Part shown: one piece after another, positions 1 through 7,678 of the stretch | How positions within the stretch are numbered: the first letter of the stretch is position 1 | Layout: every line of letters begins with the position of its first letter | From: Planctomycetota bacterium | GTDB lineage: Bacteria; Planctomycetota; UBA11346 | NCBI GenBank assembly: GCA_028280785.1 | Contig: JANQLF010000065.1 | Coordinates: 1-32,625 of the forward strand | Reading direction: 5' to 3' | DNA: 32,625 nt | Notes under the pieces: generated by a model | Databases searched by the model: none | Seen by the model: the letters and a program-made list of their open reading frames with translations, nothing else | Told to the model about the DNA's origin: nothing | Position numbers and translations under genes: made by a program

Positions 1-582
1 GTGGCCGCCATCAACCCAGACCATCTTCTTTGGATCCATACGTTTTTCATAGGTATGATAGCTCATATAGCCGAACGCATCTTCATAAGCACAACCACGC
101 TTATTCCATTTTTCGTAACACATATTATGTGCATATTGCACATAGTGATTAGCCTTATCGCCATACTTAGCTTTGAGCTTTTCATCACTTAAAATAATTT
201 CTGCTAATTTGGTAATCGGCATGCACTCGATAGCATCACCAACAACCGTGTCCCAGTGAAAGGCGAAGTCCTTCGTCTTCTCTTTACCCAAACCAGCACC
301 AAAAGTCCCATAATAACCATCAGGATCTTTTTTATTTTTGGATAAATACATATCGTAAAGTTCAATCGCTGCGTCTATCCAACGGGTGTCTTTCGAAACC
401 AAGTAGCCCTTCCAATAGGTGCCAGCATAAAACTTGGCTCGCCATGCATATTGCTCACCATCTTGGCCACGCGTGTTGCTCAGCATCGACATCGCATGTT
501 TATGGTAGGCATCGAGGCCATAATCCTCAGCACAGAGCTGACTGATGGGTAATGCTAAAATAAGTATGAGTAAAAGTCGCAT
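1..582 (-). CDS. Secreted protein, C-terminus cut off by the window edge
   Basis: The reading frame starts with ATG at 582 and stays open to base 1, giving 194 residues with the C-terminal part missing. A Shine-Dalgarno GGAG lies 5 bases before the ATG. The first 20 residues (MRLLLILILALPISQLCAED) are a typical Sec signal peptide, so the protein is exported. The mature part is rich in Trp, Tyr and Lys and looks mostly alpha-helical, with features such as RGQDGEQYAWRAKFYAGTYW and HWDTVVGDAIE. This texture recalls alpha/alpha-toroid enzymes that act on polysaccharides or their fragments, but I recognise no family with certainty. The polysaccharide-use genes that follow make a carbohydrate role plausible. 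It lies 144 bp downstream of the XylR-like gene on the same strand, with its own palindromic site in the gap. Confidence 0.8.
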   Translation of the reverse strand, partial: MRLLLILILALPISQLCAEDYGLDAYHKHAMSMLSNTRGQDGEQYAWRAKFYAGTYWKGYLVSKDTRWIDAAIELYDMYLSKNKKDPDGYYGTFGAGLGKEKTKDFAFHWDTVVGDAIECMPITKLAEIILSDEKLKAKYGDKANHYVQYAHNMCYEKWNKRGCAYEDAFGYMSYHTYEKRMDPKKMVWVDGGH

Positions 583-636
583 GGACACTCCATAGGTACG
601 TTTGAAGTAACACGGGTTATCAGCAGATAAAACTCC

Positions 637-652
637 CAATTGCATGCAATTG
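637..652. promoter_or_regulatory. 16-bp perfect palindrome, candidate operator
   Basis: CAATTGCATGCAATTG reads the same on both strands. It lies 55 bp before the start codon of the secreted protein gene that runs leftward from 582, and 75 bp beyond the stop of the XylR-like regulator. A dimeric regulator site for the secreted protein gene is the simplest reading. No binding protein can be named from the sequence. Confidence 0.4.
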
Positions 653-726
653 TGACGACGAACTTTATCTACCAAAAGTCACGTCTAAGCGTTTGATATT
701 ATTACACTTAAAGTATAGCGCTAGTC

Positions 727-1803
727 TCACTCCAAGTGCTTTTGACGCCAGTTCTGCGGTGTCTCTTTGAAGCGACGCTGGAAAGCCCGTGAAAAATAAC
801 TCGCCGTATTAAAGCCACAGTGCACGGCGACTTGTCCACAGTTCCAATCATTTTCGATCAAAAGCTTAGCCGCCAACAATAAACGCTGTTCTTGGATATA
901 GGCACCAGGACTCGTATGCATTTCTTGCTGAAAACGTCGCTCCAATGTACTTCGCGACAGTCCAGTCTGCGCTAAGACTTCTTCCAGTTGAATACCTTCG
1001 CTCAAACCATCTTTAATTATTTTTAGTGCCAGTGCCACATCCGGATCTAATGCCGCAAATGTATCAGTGGAGCGCCGTGCAATCATACCAAGTGGAGCGG
1101 TCACCATGCGCTGGGGAATTTTTTTACCTTTTTCTAAAAAATTATATAAAGCACGAGCTGCGGTGCTTGCCATTTCCGGAATATTGGGATCGACACTACT
1201 CAATGGCACAGCTGCACAGAGCACCTGAAAAAGATTATTATTTATCCCACAAATCGCTACATCATCTGGAACGCGAAGTCCAGATTCCTGAGCATGATGG
1301 ATCAATTCAACAGCATGACCATCACTGTGGCAGAGAACTGCCGCGGGTTTTGTTAAAGATTTTAGCCATTTTTTACTTAAACGCGCTTGCCCCATATGTG
1401 GACCGCGCTCGATGCGTTTCTGACCCGTTATACTGCGAATTCCTTTAAGCACTCCGGGATCTTCTGGGCCAGCAAACTTAATTTCCCTAAAACCCAAATC
1501 ATAAAAATGTTGTGCAGCAACTCGCCCAATCGCTTGGCGATCACAATAAACACTCGGGATGCCTGGCTGTGGATAACGAATATTTATCCATGGCACACCA
1601 CTCTTGTTTAAAATGTCGCAGGTAGGCTGCTTTCGGGTACAGGCGATAACACCCTGTGCATGTTTAAGCGGGATCGATTTGGTACCGACCGTATTATCGC
1701 TGAAGGCTATTAAACGCCATCGTGCATGCCCTTCATTAAACGCACTAATCGCTGAGATCATCGATTCAGTAAGATGCTGGACTAATACAATGGCTTCGGT
1801 CAT
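727..1803 (-). CDS. XylR-type transcriptional regulator (sugar-binding domain plus AraC HTH)
   Basis: This 358-residue protein has a periplasmic-binding-protein-like sensor (about residues 1-245) followed by an AraC-type double helix-turn-helix (about 262-358, with TGLSRSTLERRFQQ and AVHCGFNTASYFSRAFQRRF). That order, with no LacI HTH at the N-terminus, is the architecture of E. coli XylR (392 residues), a sugar-responsive activator. Related proteins are common near carbohydrate genes in PVC bacteria. The ligand cannot be read from the sequence. The gene is divergent from the lyase-like propeller gene at 1872 across 68 bp that contain a phased direct repeat, so that gene is the likely target, together with possible self-control. 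The start at 1803 gives a natural N-terminus but has no strong Shine-Dalgarno sequence. Confidence 0.9.
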   Translation of the reverse strand: MTEAIVLVQHLTESMISAISAFNEGHARWRLIAFSDNTVGTKSIPLKHAQGVIACTRKQPTCDILNKSGVPWINIRYPQPGIPSVYCDRQAIGRVAAQHFYDLGFREIKFAGPEDPGVLKGIRSITGQKRIERGPHMGQARLSKKWLKSLTKPAAVLCHSDGHAVELIHHAQESGLRVPDDVAICGINNNLFQVLCAAVPLSSVDPNIPEMASTAARALYNFLEKGKKIPQRMVTAPLGMIARRSTDTFAALDPDVALALKIIKDGLSEGIQLEEVLAQTGLSRSTLERRFQQEMHTSPGAYIQEQRLLLAAKLLIENDWNCGQVAVHCGFNTASYFSRAFQRRFKETPQNWRQKHLE

Positions 1804-1804
1804 C

Positions 1805-1838
1805 TGACGTAAAAGTATTATGATAATGACGCAATAGT
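1805..1838. promoter_or_regulatory. Phased direct repeat, candidate XylR/AraC-type binding site
   Basis: TGACGTAAAAGT (1805-1816) recurs as TGACGCAATAGT (1827-1838), 10 of 12 bases identical and offset by 22 bp, close to two helical turns. AraC-family proteins characteristically bind direct repeats with this phasing. The site fills much of the 68-bp gap between the XylR-like gene and the divergent propeller gene. Confidence 0.5.
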
Positions 1839-1871
1839 CAAATAAGCAAGATTCCCACGAGGTATACTGCC

Positions 1872-2999
1872 ATGAACTTCAACCACATGGATGCCCCTAT
1901 GCTGCAAACACAAACTCAACATCAGATTCGCCAAATCAGTGATTTACCTGCAATTCACACCTATTTCGACGTGATTCCTGAGAGCCCCGATGGCCAGTAC
2001 GTCACCTTCTTTGCCTTTGACGGCAAACCGCTTAATCACGGCACCATTATGCTCGCTAGGGCTGATGGCAGTGATCCGATAAAAGTTTCAGAATGCGCTG
2101 GCAATGCCCATGGCGGAGCCAACCAAGGCTGGCTTGATAACGAGCACATCTTTTTTTGTGCAGATGGTTTTATTCACATCGCTAACACCAAGGGCGAAGT
2201 CGTAGAAAAAATTCGCGGCGCTGTAGATACCATTCATCAAGGCTCGCATCGCGCGCTGACCCATAGTGCAAATATGCGTCAACGCGATTTGGAACCTGAA
2301 AAAGAACAAGCCTGTTATTTAGTCGATTTAAATTCAAATACGCTAACCGAATTATTAGATCGCGAGACAGCCTATAAACTGCTTAGCCAACACATGGATA
2401 TGAGCCAGGTTCCGATTGAATTAATGGGTTTTAAACACACCAAGTGGGCTCCTAATGGTAGAGATTGGTTTGTTGTTTTCGATAACATGAAACATCGCAA
2501 AGCGAATCCCGATTTACCGCGCAGAAAAGTAATCATAGCGGCAAAAGACGACGGCAGTGAATTACGCTTCATTGATGAGTTTGGACATCATCCGAATTGG
2601 ATGCCCGATTCATCAGGTATTTATGCCTTTGACGATAAGCACACCAATAAAATATTTCATTGGGAAAAAGACAGTGGTCAAAAAAGCCTGCTCGTGCAAT
2701 TAGACTGCGAAGGCCATCCCTGTGTTCACCCAAATGGTCAGTTAATTTCTACAGATTCTTATACGTATACTGAAGATGGTGTCATGCGCGTGCATCTGCA
2801 TGATCTACGCAATGGGTCTACTGAATTAATTAAAGAAATGCCTTTTCCAAATGTAGACTGGCAGTTACATCACCCACCAGGCCACGTCTGTCACGCTCAT
2901 CCCGTGTGGTCCGCCGATGGCAAACGCCTCTATTATAATGCTATCGTTGATGAAATGCCGAGATTAATGGTCATCGATATTGATGAATCCCTGCTGTAG
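1872..2999 (+). CDS. Oligogalacturonate lyase-like (PL22/TolB-type) beta-propeller protein
   Basis: The 375-residue protein shows repeated propeller strands of the TolB type, such as SPDGQYVTFFAFD, WAPNGRDWFVVFD, WMPDSSGIYAFD and WSADGKRLYYNA. The C-terminal HAHPVWSADGK (histidines 341 and 343) matches the region that in PL22 oligogalacturonate lyases supplies metal-binding histidines; His338, three residues before, sits where those enzymes have a Gln. PL22 enzymes cleave short unsaturated pectin oligomers in the cytoplasm, and no signal peptide is seen here, which fits. The start at 1872 has GAGG about 10 bases upstream; Met6 is a second in-frame choice. The neighbouring XylR-type regulator supports a sugar-catabolic role. 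A non-enzymatic TolB-like propeller is the main alternative. Confidence 0.7.
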   Translation: MNFNHMDAPMLQTQTQHQIRQISDLPAIHTYFDVIPESPDGQYVTFFAFDGKPLNHGTIMLARADGSDPIKVSECAGNAHGGANQGWLDNEHIFFCADGFIHIANTKGEVVEKIRGAVDTIHQGSHRALTHSANMRQRDLEPEKEQACYLVDLNSNTLTELLDRETAYKLLSQHMDMSQVPIELMGFKHTKWAPNGRDWFVVFDNMKHRKANPDLPRRKVIIAAKDDGSELRFIDEFGHHPNWMPDSSGIYAFDDKHTNKIFHWEKDSGQKSLLVQLDCEGHPCVHPNGQLISTDSYTYTEDGVMRVHLHDLRNGSTELIKEMPFPNVDWQLHHPPGHVCHAHPVWSADGKRLYYNAIVDEMPRLMVIDIDESLL

Positions 3000-3019
3000 A
3001 GGAACCCTACATGAAATAA

Positions 3020-3056
3020 GCTGGCTCAGGGCGTCTTATATTAGTGAGGAGCCAGC
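3020..3056 (+). promoter_or_regulatory. Hairpin covering the prepilin ribosome binding site
   Basis: GCTGGCTC (3020-3027) pairs perfectly with GAGCCAGC (3049-3056), with 21 bases between. The right arm contains part of the Shine-Dalgarno AGGAG (3047-3051) and ends directly at the ATG (3057). No U-tract follows, so it is not a standard terminator. Folding would hide the ribosome binding site. It could also be chance. Confidence 0.45.
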
Positions 3057-3695
3057 ATGTGTAGAGCATTTACTTTAATCGAAATTCTCATTGTCATCGC
3101 TATCATAGCCTTGTTGATGTCATTAATCATGGCGGTCATAACACCACGTTCTGCTTACATGGTAAAAACAGATGCGAGCATCAAGAAATTAGAATTAGCG
3201 GTCATAACGTATGAAAGAGATAATGGTCGCTATCCACTCTTTCACTTAGCGGTCACCGATTTTTCCGACACCAATCTCGAGACGATCGCATCGCGTAATC
3301 ATGATCTACGCGAAATACTCAGTGCGACCAATGACGAATATATGCGAGGCTTTGAATCAGAAATCAGCTACAGCGCCGCCAGCACAGCAGTGCTCAGCAG
3401 CTCACCCAAAACAGCCACGTGTATCGTTGATGCCTGGGACATGCCACTGGTTTACAAACCATACAGCATCTATTTCAAAGCACCGATGGGATGGCCGGCT
3501 ACAGGACCGTCACGCTATGCGCCACCCAAACGCAGCAGCTTCCAGATCTGGAGTGCTGGTGAGAACGGCATCTATGAGATGAACTCTGGGGACGCTGACC
3601 CAAGTACCTATAAGCCATATAGCAGCAGCCAGGCCAAGGACGGCAAGCTCTTCATCGACGATATTGTTTCCTGGAAGCGACCAGGAGAGCTCTAG
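3057..3695 (+). CDS. Prepilin-like (GspG-type pseudopilin) protein
   Basis: The 212-residue protein begins MCRA-FTLIE followed by a hydrophobic helix of about 20 residues, the class III signal cut by prepilin peptidase before Phe5, with Glu at +5. Residue -1 is Ala instead of the usual Gly. The segment YERDNGRYP and the C-terminal SAGENGIY...DDIVSW resemble GspG, the major pseudopilin of type II secretion, although this protein is longer than the roughly 140 residues typical of GspG. No other secretion genes are nearby. In PVC genomes such single prepilin-like genes are numerous and their roles are mostly unknown, so a link to type II secretion is only an analogy. The start is fixed by GAGGAG and the cleavage motif. 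Confidence 0.88.
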   Translation: MCRAFTLIEILIVIAIIALLMSLIMAVITPRSAYMVKTDASIKKLELAVITYERDNGRYPLFHLAVTDFSDTNLETIASRNHDLREILSATNDEYMRGFESEISYSAASTAVLSSSPKTATCIVDAWDMPLVYKPYSIYFKAPMGWPATGPSRYAPPKRSSFQIWSAGENGIYEMNSGDADPSTYKPYSSSQAKDGKLFIDDIVSWKRPGEL

Positions 3696-3717
3696 AATCA
3701 AAAGTCAAATGTTAGAT

Positions 3718-3753
3718 ATGTAACGTCACATACAATTACATGTAACGTTACAT
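3718..3753. promoter_or_regulatory. Doubled LacI-type operator, autoregulation likely
   Basis: The perfect 14-bp palindrome ATGTAACGTTACAT (3740-3753) has a near copy, ATGTAACGTCACAT (3718-3731, one mismatch), exactly 22 bp upstream. Both carry the central CG typical of LacI-family operators. TACAAT (3731-3736) between them would serve as a -10 box. The second copy ends 4 bases before the LacI-family start codon, so binding would block transcription of that gene and of the glycoside hydrolase after it. Confidence 0.72.
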
Positions 3754-3757
3754 ATTC

Positions 3758-4771
3758 ATGATATCAGCCAAAAGAGTCACTTTAAAGGATGTTGCTGCAG
3801 AAGCTGGATGCTCGGTTTCAGCCGTAAGTAAGGTCCTGAACCAAGCTAAAGGCGGAGCTGGAGTCGGGCAGGATCTAGCCCAGCGCATCCACGACACCGC
3901 TGCAGAACTCGGTTATGCCACCAATGTCGCTGCCCGCTCTCTGCGCCAGGGTCGCAGCGCCTGCATTGCCCTCATTCATGGTTCCTGCACCACCGACCAC
4001 TTGTGGTCGAGTCTCATAGATGGAGTTCATCAGAGCGCTCGTGAGCACAATCAACGTATCCTCCACCTCGACACTGCGGCGAAGCTCAAGCAAGCTTATG
4101 AGCAAGGTCAGATAGACGCAGCTATCATTCTACGCGCCGCTTATCCTGAACGACTCATGGCGGAATTTGTTAATTTAGATATTCCGCAGGTCAGCGTCGA
4201 TGCCTGTGTTCGCGACCGCTTAAGCGCAGATTTAATTCCTAATTTAAAATCTGCGACCGAAGAAGCAGTGGCGGCGATAGCTGCATCAGGCAAAAAAAAT
4301 CTACTGTGGGTACATCCAGGCGAAGACCATCAACGCATCGATAACGATCGTTGGCATTATTTAAAACAAAGTTGCGCAGCACATACTATCCAATGCCAAG
4401 ATTTATTGGTTAATTATAGCAGTGAAGAATGGAATTGGGGTGACGCCGAACGTTGTTTCGAAGCAGTTAATCAACACCTCAACGAACACAGCTACGATGC
4501 CGTAGCTGCATTTAATGATTCGATGTTGCCTGGCGTTTTAGCAGCATTGCATCAGCGTCGATTAAACATTCCACAAGACGTCAGCGTCTTTTCTTACGAT
4601 AATATTTTAGCACATAAATTATACCCAACGGTCAGCAGCATCGACCTTGGACTACAAAATGTTGGTGAAGCGGCGCTCGCACTCGTCCTACAACGTTTAG
4701 ATGATGCCCAGGCCCAACACCACGAAACTATTCATGCATCATTTATTCCACGACAAAGCACTCGTTCCTAG
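3758..4771 (+). CDS. LacI-family transcriptional regulator
   Basis: The 337-residue protein has the standard LacI layout: an N-terminal helix-turn-helix (VTLKDVAAEAGCSVSAVSKVLN, from residue 7; first part VTLKDVAAEAG), a hinge helix region near ARSLRQGRS, and a periplasmic-binding-like effector domain to the end. It should bind a sugar or sugar-like ligand that cannot be named. No Shine-Dalgarno sequence precedes the ATG; the space where one would lie is filled by the operator palindrome, and no other start codon gives a complete HTH. The stop is 9 bp before the glycoside hydrolase start, so the two form an operon and the hydrolase is the obvious target. Confidence 0.93.
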   Translation: MISAKRVTLKDVAAEAGCSVSAVSKVLNQAKGGAGVGQDLAQRIHDTAAELGYATNVAARSLRQGRSACIALIHGSCTTDHLWSSLIDGVHQSAREHNQRILHLDTAAKLKQAYEQGQIDAAIILRAAYPERLMAEFVNLDIPQVSVDACVRDRLSADLIPNLKSATEEAVAAIAASGKKNLLWVHPGEDHQRIDNDRWHYLKQSCAAHTIQCQDLLVNYSSEEWNWGDAERCFEAVNQHLNEHSYDAVAAFNDSMLPGVLAALHQRRLNIPQDVSVFSYDNILAHKLYPTVSSIDLGLQNVGEAALALVLQRLDDAQAQHHETIHASFIPRQSTRS

Positions 4772-4780
4772 GAGCACCTC

Positions 4781-6982
4781 ATGTCTGTTCGCATTTTTTT
4801 ATTATTGCTTAGCGCATTCACTGTTCTAACGGCCATGGAACGCCCACAACAAGACACCTCTGATTGGTTTGCCTTTACCCCACATAGCGATGCCACACAA
4901 GAATCAGCAGTTGCCATGAACGAATGGTTGCACAAACCAGCGGGACAACATGGATTTTTACAATACAACAAAGACAAACTTGAATTCGAAGATGGCACTC
5001 CGATTACATTCTGGGGAACCAATGTTGAATACATGAAAACTGGGCCCAAACATGAAGAGGGTAAAAAAGCTGCTGCATTTTTTGCAAAATACGGCGTCAA
5101 TATTGTACGCTTACATAAAATGACCAACCCAGGCTGGGAAGGTCTCGGCAGCCGCAGTAGCGCCAGTGTTTATGATCCTGCAGCCATCGAGCGCCTCGAT
5201 TATTTCACCAACGAAATGAAGAAAAACGGTGTCTATTTTGGTTTCTCCCCTATCTGGGATTTGAAAATATTTCCTGAAGACAAAAAGAAATTGATTGCCT
5301 ATGACGAACTCAAAGGTCCCGGTAACGGCAATACGCAAGGCGCTGTCTGGTTTGCCGACGATGTTCAAGACCTGCATATCGAAACCATGCTGAATTTAAT
5401 TACCCATAAAAATAAATACACCGGTAAAACCTATGCTAAAGATCCAGCATTAGCTTACATAGAAATTCAAAACGAAGAAGACATCTTTTTTTATACCACT
5501 CTACCAAAATTGCAAAAATTGCCTACCTATCGTAAAATAGCGGCAAAGAAATTTAGCGCTTGGCTTAAGAAAAAATATAAATCACAGGATGCATTGTTAA
5601 AAGCCTGGGGAGCAGGCTCGCTCAATGCATTTCCTGAATTTCGTGATCAAGAATCGCTTGCCGCAGATTCAATCGTACCTGCTTTAAATCCCTGGTTTTT
5701 AGAGAACCGCCTGAATCATCCACAACAAGGAAAACGCTTGCTCGACACCCTGGCATTTTGCTATGATATGCAAAACGCCTTCTATTCAAAAATGACTAAA
5801 GCAATACGCAAAGCAGGCTTTAAAGGCTGTATCGTCAGCGGTAATTGGCAGGCCGGCAACGGTGTCGGTCATTATGCCAACCTGATGTCTGATCGTGAAC
5901 ATGGTATTATTGACCGCCATAACTACATGGGCGGTACTGGTAAATATAATATTCAAAATGGTTTTAATGTGAATACTATCACGATGCTTAATAATCCCGG
6001 CAGTGCATTATTATCGACCGGATCTCAGCAAGTTGCCGATCGTCCATTTATGCTTTCCGAATGGTTAAGCATTCAACCCAACCACTGGGCTGCTGCTGAT
6101 ACCACCATTATCGCTGCCTATGGCATGGGTTTACAGGGCTGGGATGTAAGCTTCCATTTTGCCAGTAATCATCATGGCTTTACCAAAGGTTTTTATGAAG
6201 GACATAACAATAAAGTTTTTAATAATCAAACGCCAATGGGATTTGGTATTTATCCAGCGCTCGCGCGCATGGTTATCCGTGGTGATGTGACGGAAGCAGA
6301 CATCGTTGCCCGTCGTAATGTCTCTGCTGAACAAATTTTTACTCACACACTACCATTCAGTGATAAAGTCGCACAACACGGTGACGTGAAATCGTTTGCT
6401 GGTGATGTTGACCCACGCTGCCTAGCCGTTGGTCGCGTCGTTGTTGACTTCACAAAAAAATCTGAGTCATTTAAAAAGCCGAGCATTAACTCACATATCA
6501 ACGGCAACACTATCACATCAAGCACTGGAGAATTGGCTTGGCATACACCTAAATCCGGTGGCTGGATTAGCATCAACACCAAGGGCACACAAGCTGTTGC
6601 TGGATTTGTCCCTAACAGTAAACAGGAGTTTGATGACTGCAGTATAAACTTAAAAAATGATTATGGCCTGGTGTTCGTTTCAGCAGCAGAATCCGATAAA
6701 ACGATTAAGAAATCAAAACGCTTATTGATTACCGTTCAGGCCTATTGCCAACAAAGCGGACAACAAATTCGTAATGGCAAAGTTATTCAAATTGGCCGCC
6801 CACCTATTCTTATGCAACCAGTCCAGGCAGACATTTCACTCAAAAACAAGAAGACAGCAACGGTTTATGTCCTTAATCAAGATGGCCAACGCACCGATAA
6901 AACCATTGCGATAAATAAAGGCACATTCAGCATCGATACGGCCAATGATAAAACTCTCTATTATGAAGTTGTCTATAAATAG
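4781..6982 (+). CDS. Secreted glycoside hydrolase, clan GH-A (cellulase-like)
   Basis: The 733-residue protein starts with a signal peptide (residues 1 to about 18). A TIM-barrel region follows: ITFWGTNVEY near 75-84, VNIVRLHKM near 106-114, IQNEED with Asn231-Glu232 as candidate acid/base, and FMLSEW with Glu427 as candidate nucleophile. The Asn-Glu pair on strand 4 and Glu on strand 7 are the clan GH-A signature (GH5-like families). Residues of about 540-733 look like beta-sandwich domains. The family and substrate within the clan cannot be fixed by eye. AGGAG lies 7 bases before the ATG and overlaps the LacI stop codon region, so the two genes are co-transcribed and probably induced by the hydrolase product. 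Confidence 0.85.
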   Translation: MSVRIFLLLLSAFTVLTAMERPQQDTSDWFAFTPHSDATQESAVAMNEWLHKPAGQHGFLQYNKDKLEFEDGTPITFWGTNVEYMKTGPKHEEGKKAAAFFAKYGVNIVRLHKMTNPGWEGLGSRSSASVYDPAAIERLDYFTNEMKKNGVYFGFSPIWDLKIFPEDKKKLIAYDELKGPGNGNTQGAVWFADDVQDLHIETMLNLITHKNKYTGKTYAKDPALAYIEIQNEEDIFFYTTLPKLQKLPTYRKIAAKKFSAWLKKKYKSQDALLKAWGAGSLNAFPEFRDQESLAADSIVPALNPWFLENRLNHPQQGKRLLDTLAFCYDMQNAFYSKMTKAIRKAGFKGCIVSGNWQAGNGVGHYANLMSDREHGIIDRHNYMGGTGKYNIQNGFNVNTITMLNNPGSALLSTGSQQVADRPFMLSEWLSIQPNHWAAADTTIIAAYGMGLQGWDVSFHFASNHHGFTKGFYEGHNNKVFNNQTPMGFGIYPALARMVIRGDVTEADIVARRNVSAEQIFTHTLPFSDKVAQHGDVKSFAGDVDPRCLAVGRVVVDFTKKSESFKKPSINSHINGNTITSSTGELAWHTPKSGGWISINTKGTQAVAGFVPNSKQEFDDCSINLKNDYGLVFVSAAESDKTIKKSKRLLITVQAYCQQSGQQIRNGKVIQIGRPPILMQPVQADISLKNKKTATVYVLNQDGQRTDKTIAINKGTFSIDTANDKTLYYEVVYK

Positions 6983-7072
6983 GACAGACAAGATAAGTCA
7001 TAGTTCCTAAACAACTTAAGACCCACTAGCATTCATTGCCACGTATGCAACATTTCAGCTAAGGAATTTTGC

Positions 7073-7600
7073 ATGCGCTTACTTATTTGTATTATCATTT
7101 CCCTAAGCATCTTCACTGCTTGTGATCATAGACATTCTAACAAATGGACGCCGGAAGACAGCAAACTGGTAGCCATCGATATGAGTAAAAAAATATTAGA
7201 AGGTGATTGGCTTATAAAACACCTTCAAAATACTCAAAAGAAACCAATGCTGCAAATTGACTACATCAGCATCCAAACCAACGGTCAAGTCATCGACTCT
7301 ACTATTTGTACTGACAAGATGGTGGAGATACTCCTCAATTCAAATCGCACGCGCGTGAGTAGCGACAAAGATGTCAGCCGTAAAGTTCGAGAACACCTAA
7401 GAGATCAAGACAATTACGCCTCTCTAGAAACCAAGAAAAAAATGTTCCGAGAAATAGGTGCTGATTACTTTTTAACTGGATCGATTCGCTTACACGATGA
7501 CAGAGACACCGGTAAGAGAACTTACTCAGTCAACATGAAGCTACTCAATATCGAAAACAACGAAATTGTCTGGATTGGCAATTACGACTTACTCAAGTAA
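7073..7600 (+). CDS. LpoB-like lipoprotein
   Basis: The 175-residue protein has a lipoprotein signal with lipobox ending FTAC, so lipidation at Cys17 is expected. The body contains IQTNGQVIDSTICTDKMVEILLNSNR and GADYFLTGSIRL (shown in part), and ends with a strand on NIENNEIVWIG. This pattern resembles the LpoB family of outer membrane lipoproteins, which activate penicillin-binding protein 1B in E. coli; homologues in PVC bacteria are often annotated this way without evidence of function. AAGGAA sits 6 bases before the ATG. It stands alone between the hydrolase and fumarase genes with 90 and 78 bp gaps. Confidence 0.65.
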   Translation: MRLLICIIISLSIFTACDHRHSNKWTPEDSKLVAIDMSKKILEGDWLIKHLQNTQKKPMLQIDYISIQTNGQVIDSTICTDKMVEILLNSNRTRVSSDKDVSRKVREHLRDQDNYASLETKKKMFREIGADYFLTGSIRLHDDRDTGKRTYSVNMKLLNIENNEIVWIGNYDLLK

Positions 7601-7678
7601 TCGATTCATTTTTTGCATAGGTTTCTTATCGAGCATCTTTTTGCTGTTAGATAGGCTCAACAACAGCAGATTAAGAAC

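Noticed and set aside
1026-1448. 140-codon plus-strand frame inside the XylR-like gene
   Set aside because: It is a shadow on the opposite strand of a well-supported regulator and matches no family.
7643-7672. Hairpin TGCTGTT/AACAGCA before the fumarase gene as a terminator
   Set aside because: The loop is long, the stem is weak and no T-run follows on either strand.
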